A DNA stretch of 64,000 bases. Origin: Chromohalobacter canadensis. Lineage in GTDB: Bacteria > Pseudomonadota > Gammaproteobacteria > Pseudomonadales > Halomonadaceae. Of the stretch, positions 50,373 through 61,359 are shown piece by piece. The notes below the pieces were generated by a model that was not told where the DNA came from, did no database searches, and worked only from the letters and a program-made list of their open reading frames with translations. Location of the stretch: contig NZ_CP140151.1 of assembly GCF_034479555.1 (NCBI RefSeq), positions 1,984,001 to 2,048,000 of the forward strand, given 5' to 3'. How positions within the stretch are numbered: the stretch's first letter is position 1; each line of letters opens with the position of its first letter. Position numbers and translations under genes: made by a program.

Positions 50373-51299
50373 GTGACCCTAGCCCACGAGCGAACGCGGT
50401 CAGTGATCCAGGCCCGCGAGTTTCTGGAGGAGCTCCGTCGAGATACGGCATTGCCCCCGGCCGTTCGCGACGAGTCGTTTCGGCTGTTGCGCCACTACCC
50501 GTTCGATTACCAGGTGCTGCGGGCCGGCTGGATGGAGGAAAATCCCTCGTGGATCGCCGTCGCCGGGCCGCTGTTCAGTTCCTCGATTCACTGGGAAAAC
50601 CCGGCGCGGGGTGCCTACGACCTGTGCCACACGAACGACAAGCTTGAAAAGATCCACGCCTTCCAGATCCGCATCGCGGGGGATCTGTCACGGCCCTATG
50701 AGAGTTTTCGCGAGGCCCTGGAGGTGCTGCAGGACAAAGCCGCGACAGGGTCCGTTGCCGACGGCGAGATCCTCGCGTATCTCCGGGGCGGCCGTACCCT
50801 CAGCATCCCGCAAGCTCTCTGGCGGGTAGACCCAAGGGCTGTCATGACGAACGCGGCAACAACCCACCAGGATGGTAGCCCCGCGTCGAGTCTCGACCAG
50901 CCCGGGGAAGATTCGACCAGCCGGCCCCTCTTATCACGGGCTTGCAACGATCTCATTGTCGCGGCGGTCGGGCGCTGGCTGGCAGAGGAAATCAAGCGTC
51001 GGGACGGAGCGCTCCATCAGTTTTTCCAGGAATTCTCGGAGAGTAGAAATACGGTCGCGAAACGGCTATCAGCCTTGCTGCGCACTGAGCGCGACGACGG
51101 TCGTGACGAACGGGATGCGCAAGAGCGTGAGATCGGTGAGATATGGCAGGAACTGCTCACCTTCTTTGGTGGCAAGGAGGCGTCGGCGTTGGACTGGCTG
51201 TACCAGCGATGCTGGGCCATCAATGGCGATCGCCCCATCGACCGGCTGTTAACCCGACCCGAAGATATCCGGTATGTCATAGGACAGTTTGCGTATTGA
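50373..51299 (+). CDS. BPSL0761-like N-terminal domain with a C-terminal MbcA/ParS-type (DUF2384) domain
   Basis: A 308-residue protein. It starts at GTG 50373 with AGGAGG 5 nt upstream; the frame also opens at ATG 50352. Residues 1-45 (ERTRSVIQAREFLEEL, then FRLLRHYP) match the BPSL0761 family as I recall it. The last 55 residues (ASALDWLYQRCWAINGDRPI, then DRLLTRPEDIRYVIGQF) match the antitoxin toxin-binding domain of Xre/MbcA/ParS proteins. No RES or ParT toxin gene is next to it. The fusion and the missing toxin are unusual. It may serve as a regulator. Confidence 0.7.
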   Translation: MTLAHERTRSVIQAREFLEELRRDTALPPAVRDESFRLLRHYPFDYQVLRAGWMEENPSWIAVAGPLFSSSIHWENPARGAYDLCHTNDKLEKIHAFQIRIAGDLSRPYESFREALEVLQDKAATGSVADGEILAYLRGGRTLSIPQALWRVDPRAVMTNAATTHQDGSPASSLDQPGEDSTSRPLLSRACNDLIVAAVGRWLAEEIKRRDGALHQFFQEFSESRNTVAKRLSALLRTERDDGRDERDAQEREIGEIWQELLTFFGGKEASALDWLYQRCWAINGDRPIDRLLTRPEDIRYVIGQFAY

Positions 51300-51308
51300 A
51301 GCTATGTG

Positions 51309-51815
51309 ATGATCTCCAGCGAACTCGTGACCTTCATCGACGTCGAGGCATCCGGTTTGAAGCAACCGGAGAGCTACCCGATCGAGGTTGGCTGGGCCGA
51401 TAGCCTGGGCAACAGCGAGTCTTTCCTGATCCGTCCCCTCCCTCACTGGACGTATTGGGACGAGGCCGCCGAAGAGCTGCACAGCATTACGCGTGAGCAG
51501 CTGTGGGAGGAGGGAATTCCCGTCGACGAGGCCGCCTGGCGGCTGGACGCGATGCTGGGCGTGGAAATCGTCTATTGCGATGCGCTGGACTACGATGGAT
51601 TCTGGCTCGGACAGCTATTCCGGGCGGCAGGCAGGGAGCCCGCCTTTCGACTGGCCGATGTCTACCAGCTATACGCTGCGTTGGGCACCACGATGGCCGG
51701 GCGGCTGCAGGCCAGGGTCAGGCGCAAACCGGCCGCGCACCAGGCGCGCGAGGATGCTGAACGATATGCGTCAGCCTACAGGGAACTCGTCACTGGCAAT
51801 CACCAAGCCCCTTGA
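51309..51815 (+). CDS. DnaQ/RNase T-type 3'-5' exonuclease-fold protein
   Basis: A 168-residue protein. The ExoI motif is present as TFIDVEASGL (Asp, Glu). ExoII is weak, around YCDALDYDGFWLGQLF. The C-terminal HQAREDAERYA is a plausible ExoIII with His and Asp. Start ATG 51309 (GTG 51306 possible), 9 bp after the previous stop, so probably the same operon. Likely an exonuclease or exonuclease-like regulator; it is shorter than the usual DnaQ epsilon subunit. Confidence 0.65.
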   Translation: MISSELVTFIDVEASGLKQPESYPIEVGWADSLGNSESFLIRPLPHWTYWDEAAEELHSITREQLWEEGIPVDEAAWRLDAMLGVEIVYCDALDYDGFWLGQLFRAAGREPAFRLADVYQLYAALGTTMAGRLQARVRRKPAAHQAREDAERYASAYRELVTGNHQAP

Positions 51816-52176
51816 TGGCTGGTCTCATGCCCACGGCTGTGGTCGACAGACTTGGGAGTGGGACCAGCCGGAGCATCTGGAGGTCGCTGATGGCACCTAT
51901 GCACAACCCCCGCACCCGGGTGAGACACTGCGTGAGGATGTATTGCCTGCGCTGGGTATCAACGTGACGGAGATGGCCCATCGCCTGGGGCTGTCCCAGA
52001 AAATGCTGCTACGGGTTCTGCGTGAGCGAGCGCCGATCAGTTCCGATCTGGCTGTGCGTCTGGAGCGAGCGGGTATCGGTCGGGCACGGACCTGGCTAGC
52101 GGTACAAGGTGATTATGATGACTGGCAGGCCGAACACCCAGAGCCTTATTCGCCAGGTACGGAACCAGATAATTGA
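51766..52176 (+). CDS. HigA-type antitoxin without a HigB partner
   Basis: A 136-residue reading frame from ATG 51766, overlapping the exonuclease-like gene; the start is uncertain. From about residue 48 it is clearly HigA-like: PPHPGETLREDVLPALGI, then VTEMAHRLGLSQKMLLRVL and a conserved turn before ISSDLAVRLERAGI. HigB should lie just upstream on the same strand but is not there. Either a lone regulator or the remains of a toxin-antitoxin pair. Confidence 0.65.
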   Translation: MRQPTGNSSLAITKPLDGWSHAHGCGRQTWEWDQPEHLEVADGTYAQPPHPGETLREDVLPALGINVTEMAHRLGLSQKMLLRVLRERAPISSDLAVRLERAGIGRARTWLAVQGDYDDWQAEHPEPYSPGTEPDN

Positions 52177-52234
52177 CCACGCGAGCCAACCTCAAGAAGA
52201 GTCGGGCTCGGTCTGACCAGCGGTGACTCGCTAT

Positions 52235-52257
52235 TTGACACAGTTTCATCGTGAAAC
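52235..52257 (+). promoter_or_regulatory. TTGACA followed by palindrome GTTTCATCGTGAAAC
   Basis: -35 consensus TTGACA (52235-52240), then GTTTCA-TCG-TGAAAC (52243-52257). The reverse complement of this 15-mer recurs at 52948-52962. The -10 position is weak (TTTCAA). Likely regulator-binding site; the 426 bp from 52177 to 52603 hold nothing else I can support. Confidence 0.5.
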
Positions 52258-52603
52258 TTTCAAAAAATCACGGCCTACACGTTTTTCCGGTAGCGATGGC
52301 GCGTTAGGTACCGTGTCCCTGGTGACCTCTGGATTTGCACTCATCGGGGTAGGCCGTCGTCACCCTGAGACCGGCCACGGCCTTGCACTGGCTGATCAGC
52401 ATTTGCCTGATGAAGGGCGAGGGCGCCCAGTCTCGGTATAGCCTGCACGGGTGGCGCCAAGCGTTAAGGCGCCCGGGAACGGGTCGTTTTTTACAGTAGT
52501 CGACTATCCCTTTAGGGCGTCCTATAGAGTGGATTTTCGTAAAATCGCGCCAACAGATCGCTATATAGATGAGTCCGTTTTTCGGTTACCCGTGGAGGCT
52601 ACG

Positions 52604-52918
52604 ATGGCGAGTCGTCGTGATACGCCGCTGGAACGGTTACGGGGGAGCGTTATCCGGTATGAGGCCCCGCTGGAGCCAGCCGCCGATGAGGAAGATTGGG
52701 TGAGGCTTGGCAAGGAGGATTCGGAGGTTCGGGACACGCTGCGGGTGTACTGTCAGGCCGTGAAAGTCTTCGGAGACCATACAGTTGCCTGCGAGTGGCT
52801 GAAAACGCCGATTCCTGCCCTCTCGGGTAAAGCGCCTGCCGAGCGGCTAGACACGTCCGAAGGGCGTGCCATCGTGCGCGACATACTCGCAAAAATTGAA
52901 CAGGGCGAGTTCACCTGA
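52604..52918 (+). CDS. MbcA/ParS-type (DUF2384) antitoxin-like protein
   Basis: A 104-residue protein. ATG 52604 follows GGAGG, preferred over the longer frame from 52451. The C-terminal half is the toxin-binding domain: VKVFGDHTVACEWLKTPI, then LSGKAPAERLDTSEGRAIV and ILAKIEQGEF. The N-terminal HTH usual in the family is short or missing. No RES toxin gene follows; the next 130 bp are non-coding. One of three such genes within 3 kb. Confidence 0.75.
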   Translation: MASRRDTPLERLRGSVIRYEAPLEPAADEEDWVRLGKEDSEVRDTLRVYCQAVKVFGDHTVACEWLKTPIPALSGKAPAERLDTSEGRAIVRDILAKIEQGEFT

Positions 52919-52947
52919 TTCCTTGTTAAGTGATTGGTTTTTTAACG

Positions 52948-52962
52948 GTTTCACGATGAAAC
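52948..52962. promoter_or_regulatory. Palindrome GTTTCACGATGAAAC
   Basis: Reverse complement of the 15-mer at 52243-52257, 30 bp past the stop of the antitoxin-like gene. With the first copy it brackets this gene. May be a regulator site or a recombination footprint. Confidence 0.45.
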
Positions 52963-53051
52963 TTTTCAGCAAGACAGGCTTTCTGGTTGCCATTCCCTCG
53001 CATCAGACCTTGCCGCCAGACATGCTGTAAGAAACCCCGGCTCCCGCCGGC

Positions 53052-53408
53052 TCACGCATAGCCTCCCTCGGCAATGTGGGAAAGATAGGTTCGGACATCA
53101 TCGGCCCGCCCACGGCTGACCAGTTGCTCCGCCGTGAGGCCGCCCAACGGCGCGAGCGGATAGGCCCGATACCAGGACCAGGCACAACTAGCCGATCCCG
53201 TCCAGGGCTCGATACGCTGGAGGATCTGCACGATATGGCGCAGCCGCTGCTGTGTAGAGGCCGCGCGGAGGCGGTCGCTATGGCTGAGGGCGCTGAGACT
53301 CAGTCCAATCGCCCGGGCAAACTCCTGCTGGGTGATATGGAGCTCATTCAGGAGGGCGTTCGGGACGATATATCCCTCGTGGTCCATGTTGCGGCTTTCG
53401 ATAGTCAT
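53052..53408 (-). CDS. Xre/MbcA/ParS-type antitoxin-like protein
   Basis: A 118-residue protein from ATG 53408; TTG 53423 is an alternative, and neither has a strong ribosome site. The N-terminal HTH-like part is LLNELHITQQEFARAIGLSL. The C-terminal toxin-binding domain ends WYRAYPLAPLGGLTAEQLVS, then GRADDVRTYLSHIAEGGYA. It faces the opposite way from the other two DUF2384 genes. No toxin is adjacent. Confidence 0.75.
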   Translation of the reverse strand: MTIESRNMDHEGYIVPNALLNELHITQQEFARAIGLSLSALSHSDRLRAASTQQRLRHIVQILQRIEPWTGSASCAWSWYRAYPLAPLGGLTAEQLVSRGRADDVRTYLSHIAEGGYA

Positions 53409-53423
53409 GACATCGTCTGACAA

Positions 53424-54086
53424 GGTGTATATACGCCACTATAGGCGACGTTCAGTATCCTAGCCCGGCTGGGATACACCTTTTCGCGCCGCCCTGACGG
53501 TGCGTCTCGGTTCCCAGTCTCCAGTCTTTACCAGCCCCTATCCTGCCGCCTTTCGCTCTATTGTGTCATGACAACAGGGCATTGAATCGTTCCACACGCG
53601 CCTGAACGGCGCTGGCCGCCGCGTCGGCATCCAGATCGTCCAGCGAAACGACCCCTACACTTCCCTCGAAGCCCGAGCGGCCGGATCGAACAGCGGGCAG
53701 GCCACGCCCACGGCGCCGCGCTGCAGCTGCCCTAGGGTGGTGCTGTAGCCAGGTGGCGAGCGTCACGCACCGCGTCGCTGTCCGCTTCGGACTCGGGACG
53801 TGCCGAGAGGATCGTAATGTCGGCGGCCCCTATGGTCAGGTAATGCCAAATTTCCACTTGGTAGTCTACCGAAGTAACGATCTTCGGGTTCGGTCACCAT
53901 CAAGGGTACGCACTCGTCGCCTTGTACGGCCGACAGGTAGGCGAGAGCGTTCGCCTCCAGCGTCGCCACGATGTGATAGACGATCGCCCGTATGGTGCGG
54001 CTCGTGCTGCTGCTGACGGTGTTTCCCGCGCTGACCCAGCGGCTGCCCGGGAATGCTGTAAAACGATTGCCTTAGCTGCCTCCTAC
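53424..54086. other. Degenerate stretch with broken coding fragments
   Basis: Minus-strand fragments in different frames suggest one decayed gene: MATLEANALAYLSAVQGDE from 53969, continued after a frame change as VEIWHYLTIGAADITILSA, and a last piece ending SAVQARVERFNALLS at 53566. On the plus strand a short piece MVRLVLLLTVFPALTQRLPG (53993) resembles the C-terminal end of a TRAP permease. None can be called a working gene. Confidence 0.4.
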
Positions 54087-54090
54087 GAAG

Positions 54091-54116
54091 GCCTGTCTTT
54101 ACGAGCAGGCTTTTTT
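54091..54116 (+). terminator. Rho-independent terminator
   Basis: GCCTG / CAGGC hairpin with a 10-nt loop followed by TTTTTTG on the plus strand. It follows the permease-like remnant and probably once ended that gene. Confidence 0.65.
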
Positions 54117-54248
54117 GTTGCACAACGTTATGATGGGAAAGCTAATTTCAATTCAGATTTTGGAGTTGAGGCCGATAGGAAGGACAACAAGATGCTGATG
54201 GGCGTAGGGGAGGAGCTTTGTCTGCTTTCGACCCAAAGCGGACATTTT

Positions 54249-55930
54249 CCTGAATCCGTGATGCCGGCGTCGACACTTTCCCTATCGCCGTCAGCGAGCA
54301 TTTTTTGACCTCCGATTCCGTCTCAACCGCCGAATGCATCTCTGCCATGGCCAACCATAGCGGCATCGGCCGGCGACGATGACCCGTTTGCTCATGCATT
54401 GCTACCCGCCGGGTACGGTGATGCTGGCTGCCGGTGACCGTCAGCCCTCTGCGTGGTGCCTTTGTCCGACAGACGATCAGCATGGCGTGCCTCGCGGATA
54501 GCGCAGGCGGCTTCGCAGGGTGTTCAACACCGTCATGCGTCCGATGTCCTGCCCGAAGTCGAGGATGATCTGCCGCGCCTTTTGAACCACGAGCGCCGCA
54601 CGATGCACCAGCTCTTGTAGCACGGTGCGGATCCGGCGCCGCTTGGCGGGATGGCGCACCGGGCTCAGCTCGCCGGTCATGCCCAGCTGCCCCATCAGCC
54701 GCAGGATGTTGTAGGCCAGCTGGGCGAGGTGCAGGATCAGATCGTTGGTGGCGAACTTGCCCGACGGCAGCCGCTCCAGGTCGAGATCGGTCTTGATCTC
54801 ACTGTGGAATTGCTCGTGGGTGGCATGCGCCTGGTAGCGTTTGATCACCGCCTCCGGCGCCTCGTCCAGGCTGGTCCACCAGCCTTCCAACTCATAGTCC
54901 GGTTCGAGCAGCAACTGGCCATCGCGATCGGCGGTGCGCTCGACCAGGCGCATCACGCGTTGGACGACGTATTCGGTCTTGTTGTCGTCGTGGATCGAGA
55001 CGGTCTGCGTCCACAGCGCCTGGCGCTTGCCAGGACGCAGCTCTTCCCAGTAGTCCGCCGCCACAGCCAACCAGGTATCCTGATCGGCCGTGGCCGAGCC
55101 GCGCGGGTTCCATTTGACGACATAGTCGAGCCGGCGCCCCTCGTCGGCAAAGACCTGGCGCTGCTGTTCGAGAAGCGCCAGGTGCGCCTGGCTGTCGAAG
55201 CCGCTGTCCTCGCGTAACAGGATCGGTTGCTCGGTCAGGCCTTGGGCGCGAGGCAGTACCCGCTCCAGGAAGGCGTTGCTCTCCTTCATGGTGTGCTGCT
55301 TGCCAGGACGCAGTTCCAGACCCAGGCACCACCCTTCGTTGCCCAGATAGGCGGCGATCGGGGTGTAGCCATCGACCTTCTGGTAAGTCCGCGAGACGCC
55401 TTCCTTCTTCGAGTTGCTGTTGTCCATGACGAAGGTGTCGATGTCCAGGCAGACGTGCGTCGTCTCGGCGGTGATCGGTGCCTCGACCAGTGACAGCAGG
55501 GTCGTGGACCAGGTGGCGGTGCGCGCCTGCAGGTCGTTGGCGGCAAGTTTCTCCAGCCGCTGTCGCAGCGTCGCCGCGCTCGGCACCTTCTGCAGGGTCA
55601 GCAGTTGTTGGAAGGGCTTGTCGCGGCGGAAGTTCTCGATGGCGTCATAGTCGCTCATGCCCAGACACAGCAGGCCCAGGTAGCTCTTGATCACGTCACT
55701 GGTGCGCATGCCCAGCGTGGTGGGGAAGCGGCTGTCGATGCTGTCGACGCCAGCGATCTCGAAGCATTGCCCGATGATGGACAGCCCGGCGTGGCTGGTG
55801 AGGGTGCGGCGACTGGCGCGGAACTTGACGTTGGGCATGGCACTGTCTGGGTGAATGGCGATATTCGCTATATTGCCATGCAGTTCAGTAGGTTAGAAGC
55901 ATTCCTGGGGGCCGGTCTCACGGATTCAGG
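54249..55930 (-). mobile_element. IS1380-family insertion sequence
   Basis: Inverted ends CCTGAATCCGTGATGCCGGC (54249-54268) and, from the other end, CCTGAATCCGTGAGACCGGC (55930-55911), 18 of 20 bp alike, giving 1682 bp. The flanking 4-mers (TTTT left, ATAG right) do not match, so no target duplication is seen. A deletion or recombination between two copies is likely. The right end cuts into a gene whose last part survives at 55931-56242. Confidence 0.88.
54477..55838 (-). CDS. IS1380-family transposase
   Basis: A 453-residue DDE transposase. Family blocks: HAGLSIIGQCFEIAGVDSI near the N terminus, VCLDIDTFVMDNSNSKKEG (first Asp), LREDSGFDSQAHLALLEQ (second Asp) and HEQFHSEIKTDLDLERLPSG (Glu). 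Full length and intact. ATG 55838 fits the known start. It is the only gene of the 1.68-kb element. Confidence 0.95.
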   Translation of the reverse strand: MPNVKFRASRRTLTSHAGLSIIGQCFEIAGVDSIDSRFPTTLGMRTSDVIKSYLGLLCLGMSDYDAIENFRRDKPFQQLLTLQKVPSAATLRQRLEKLAANDLQARTATWSTTLLSLVEAPITAETTHVCLDIDTFVMDNSNSKKEGVSRTYQKVDGYTPIAAYLGNEGWCLGLELRPGKQHTMKESNAFLERVLPRAQGLTEQPILLREDSGFDSQAHLALLEQQRQVFADEGRRLDYVVKWNPRGSATADQDTWLAVAADYWEELRPGKRQALWTQTVSIHDDNKTEYVVQRVMRLVERTADRDGQLLLEPDYELEGWWTSLDEAPEAVIKRYQAHATHEQFHSEIKTDLDLERLPSGKFATNDLILHLAQLAYNILRLMGQLGMTGELSPVRHPAKRRRIRTVLQELVHRAALVVQKARQIILDFGQDIGRMTVLNTLRSRLRYPRGTPC

Positions 55931-56242
55931 ATAGACTTTCTCTACCCACCAAATGCTGATCTGTTTTTCGCATTTCTTTCGGGGATCGTGAAGCGATCAA
56001 TCGCATGGCTAGAAAATGCACGTGAGATTGTAAGGTCAGAGATTGATTTGCATTCCGATGATAAAGCTATGGAAATGGGGGGCATTGCAGGAAAGACAAA
56101 TTTCAATCTTAAAGAGGGATCTGACGTTACATTCAATGAAGAGGAAATGAAAAAAGCTGTTGCTTCGGCGGTGGAGAAGATGCGAGAAATGGGAGCAGAA
56201 GAAAAGATTGTTGATTTTTTAAATAGCAAGGTATTTAAGTAA
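55931..56242 (+). pseudogene. C-terminal remnant of a gene truncated by the IS1380 element
   Basis: The frame is open from the IS end: IDFLYPPNADLFFAFLSG, then the part with an internal ATG at 55988 (WLENAREIVRSEIDLHSDD, ending KIVDFLNSKVFK). AT-rich and with different codon use from its surroundings. With its start lost to the insertion, it is probably not expressed as the original protein. No family recognised. The next 186 bp to the ATPase gene hold nothing clear. Confidence 0.6.
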
Positions 56243-56428
56243 TGTGATTAATCTAAGCGCTCAGGCACAGTAATCTGCGCTGATACTTGAGGCGTTGTAT
56301 AAGCATGAGCTGAAAGGCAGCTTCTGGCCGAAATCGGATATAGCGCGCCACCGTGGCGATGTCGCAAACGGGCACGCTATATCCTCTTGGGCGTTGCCAG
56401 TAGATGACTCTGCACCTCTCTCGCTTAG

Positions 56429-58743
<2,315 letters not shown>

Positions 58744-58747
<4 letters not shown>

Positions 58748-60108
58748 GCTCCATCCTCCCTGCTGTGGCTGCCACTCGCGTCATGCGAATGAGCATGGTG
58801 GTCGGCGTCCTGGGCGGGCCGCCGGGAAAGAAAGACGTATTCCGCCACCAGGATGACGGCCATCGCGGCGGCGGCAACGTAGAGCACCAGCGGGTCGGTG
58901 GTGGCCTTGACCCAGAGGAAGCCTGCCAGCACCACCAGGTCGAGGGCGATCGCGGTCAGCAGGATGGCCGGGCGGGCCGCCACCGCATCGCGTAGATGCC
59001 GCAACACCCCCCAGTGAATGGCGATATCCATCACCAGGTAGAAGATGATGCCCAGGGCGGCGATGCGGCTCAGGTCGAAGAACGCTGTCAGCAGCAGGCC
59101 GAGCACGATGGTATAGACCAGGGTGTGCTTCTGGATGCTGCCGGGCATATGGAAATGGCGATGGGGCACCAGCTTCATCTCGGTCAGCATCGCCAGCATC
59201 CGCGACACCGCGAACACGCTGGCGATGATGCCGCCTGCCGTGGCCAGCATGGCGAGCAAGACGGTGAACCAGACGGCGGCCTCGCCCAGGGCGGGGCGTG
59301 CGGCCGCGGCCAGCGAGTAGTCCTGCGTCGCGATGATCTCCGTCAGCGACAGATTGCTGGCGACGGCGAGGCCCACCAGCGCATAGATCACCACGCACAG
59401 GGCGATCGAGACGATGATGGCCCGACCGACGTTACGGTGGGGATCGCGAATTTCGGCCCCGCTGTTGGTGATGGTGGTGAACCCCTTGAAGGCCAGGATC
59501 CCAAGCGCGGTAGCCCCCAGGAACCCGGAGACCTCGGGTGCCGGCGCCTCGGCCGTTGCCCGGATACCGATGGTGTCGGCCACCAGCACGCCCACCACGC
59601 CGAACAGGATGATGCCTCCGATCTTGATGACCCCCAGCACCGACGCCACGCCCTGGATCAGCTTGTTGGCGGAGAGATTGATGAGGAAGGCGGCGATCAG
59701 CAGGCCGACACCCAGCGCCGGCACCAGCAGCGACCGGTTACCACCATCGAACAGCTCCAGGGTATAGGAGCCGAAGGTTCTCGCCAGGAAGCTCTGGGCG
59801 ATCACCATGGAAAAATACATCAGCAGCGCATGGAAGGCAGTGGGCAGCGTGGGCCCGTAGGCCTTGTGAAGGTACATGCCGATGCCACCAGCCGAAGGAT
59901 AGGCATTGGACATCTTGACGTAGGAGTAGGCGCTGAAGCCGACGATCATGGCCGCCGAGAGGAAGGCCAGGGGAAACAGCTCGCCGGTCATCTCGGCCAT
60001 CTGTCCGGTCAGCGCGAAGATTCCGGCACCGATCATTACCCCGGTTCCCAGGGCGATGGCTCCGACAAGGCTAAGGCTGTTCTTCTGGTACTGGGGCGAT
60101 CTGTCCAT
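58744..60108 (-). CDS. APC-family amino acid permease, co-transcribed with the copper ATPase
   Basis: A 454-residue transporter of the APC superfamily, about 12 membrane spans. N-terminal [20 protein letters not shown] is the conserved GxG(I/A) loop; a His-rich tail ([16 protein letters not shown]) could bind metal. Start ATG 60108 has AAGGAG 6 nt upstream; the frame runs on to 60216 but crosses the promoter. It overlaps the ATPase gene. The substrate is unknown; the copper-type promoter suggests amino acid or metal-chelate transport linked to copper stress. Confidence 0.88.
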
Positions 60109-60192
60109 GCATCTCCTTGCGTGTCGATATGGGCGAGTGAGGCATCGAACTGCCAGGCGTGCTGTGCCAGGGGCAGCAGGCTCTGTCTTCCA

Positions 60193-60223
60193 TCCTAGAA
60201 CCCTTGTGTTACCCAAAGGTCAA
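60193..60223 (-). promoter_or_regulatory. CueR-like MerR-type promoter of the permease-copper ATPase operon
   Basis: On the minus strand: -35 TTGACC (60218-60223), 19-bp spacer with the partial palindrome ACCTTTGGGTAACACAAGGGT, and a weak -10 CTAGGA (60193-60198). The 19-bp spacing and the ACCTT...AAGGGT halves resemble CueR sites. The -35 overlaps the end of the upstream gene. No cueR gene is in this window. Confidence 0.6.
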
Positions 60224-60705
60224 TTTCCACGTGTCTGTAGGGCCGCAGTACCGGCGAGGTGGCGTGAAGCGATCCACAGGAAGAGCGGCGGGAGCAGCAG
60301 CCACTGCAGCAGTGGGGTGAGGCCGGTACCCAGCCATGGCAGGGTGGGCATCACCGGCGCGTAGCTCCAGCGCTGGGCGATGGCGGTGGCGTACCACTCC
60401 AAGCCTACCGTGATGACCAGTCCTGCCAGTACGAAGGCGGCGCACTCCTTGAGCCCATAGCGCCACAGCCAGCCACGGCGACGTCGCCATAGAGCCACTA
60501 CCCAGTAGGCGACCAGACCTATCAGCGCATCACCGGCCGCTGCCTGCATGCAGGCTTTCACCGCAGTCCAGTGAGGCATCGAGGGCATGTCCTGGTATAG
60601 GGGCACCTGCAGGAACTCCCAGGGCACGTTGAGCAGGAACGTGAACAGTGCCACATGCCATTCTGGCCACAGGAGCCATCGTCCAGGCGGTCGGTCAGCC
60701 TTCAT
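60220..60705 (-). CDS. Integral membrane protein of the copper block
   Basis: A 161-residue protein with four hydrophobic spans and a Trp-rich start (WLLWPEWHVALFTFLLNVPWEFLQ). No metal-binding motif is seen. It lies 36 bp after the small metal-domain-like gene and ends at the CueR-like promoter of the next operon. No family recognised; neighbours suggest a role in metal stress. Confidence 0.7.
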   Translation of the reverse strand: MKADRPPGRWLLWPEWHVALFTFLLNVPWEFLQVPLYQDMPSMPHWTAVKACMQAAAGDALIGLVAYWVVALWRRRRGWLWRYGLKECAAFVLAGLVITVGLEWYATAIAQRWSYAPVMPTLPWLGTGLTPLLQWLLLPPLFLWIASRHLAGTAALQTRGN

Positions 60706-60741
60706 GCCGCGCTCTGTGGCAATGACTCGCCAGCCCCGAGC

Positions 60742-61080
60742 TCAATGACAGCTCCAGGGTTTCTGCTTGGCATTGTCCTTCACGTTCTGGTCGATGAAGC
60801 GGTAGTAGTCCTCCTTGATCCGGTTCCAACGTCCGGCGCCGATGTCCACGCCATGCCGTGCCAATACCGCCTCGATATCGTCGATACACAGCCGCTTGGC
60901 ATCGTAGGCCAGGTGGAGCTTGTGGTGCTGCGGATCGTAGGTCACGCCGTCGAGGCCGGACAGCGCGTCGATCTCGGTCACTGCCGCCGCGATATACCTT
61001 GACGCCTCGGACATTACCTTCAGCGAGCGAGTGACCAGGGACGCTTGTGAAACGCCAGGGCGATGGTCGTGATGTGACAT
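60742..61080 (-). CDS. Small HMA/ferredoxin-fold-like protein
   Basis: A 112-residue protein from ATG 61080 with GGGAGG 6 nt upstream. The middle IDALSGLDGVTYDPQHHKLH, then YDAKRLCIDDIEAVLARHGV, has the beta-alpha-beta rhythm of heavy-metal-associated domains but lacks CxxC. A His-rich N terminus (MSHHDHRPG) and a final SCH may bind copper. It lies between DUF2933 and the membrane protein. Possible copper chaperone or sensor. Confidence 0.6.
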   Translation of the reverse strand: MSHHDHRPGVSQASLVTRSLKVMSEASRYIAAAVTEIDALSGLDGVTYDPQHHKLHLAYDAKRLCIDDIEAVLARHGVDIGAGRWNRIKEDYYRFIDQNVKDNAKQKPWSCH

Positions 61081-61110
61081 GGTCAACCTCCCTTCTCTGC
61101 TAGCGAATAG

Positions 61111-61314
61111 TCAGTCATCGTCGCCATGATCCTGCTGGCCACCGTGGTGGCGATGGAGGAAGAGATGCATCAGCGGGCAGGCGAGCAGCAGCAGCGGCAA
61201 CGCCTGGTAAGGATGTAATCGCTGGCCGGTCACCAGCAGGTAGCCGCCCACGGCGAGGATGCCCCCCAGCGGCAGCCAGACCATCATCAGGCGGCGTTGT
61301 GCTCTCTTCTCCAT
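61111..61314 (-). CDS. DUF2933 small membrane protein
   Basis: A 67-residue protein with two hydrophobic segments and a C-terminal LMHLFLHRHHGGQQDHGDDD, the signature His-rich tail of DUF2933. Such proteins are common in copper and silver resistance islands next to lgt and copA genes. Role unknown. Confidence 0.8.
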   Translation of the reverse strand: MEKRAQRRLMMVWLPLGGILAVGGYLLVTGQRLHPYQALPLLLLACPLMHLFLHRHHGGQQDHGDDD

Positions 61315-61359
61315 GGCGTTCTCACGGTGGCTTGGGTTGTGAAAGGAATCGAAGCGACG

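Noticed and set aside
58996..60198. Plus-strand ORF of 400 codons opposite the permease
   Set aside because: Biased Gln/Asp/His composition, no ribosome site, and antisense to a clear membrane transporter.
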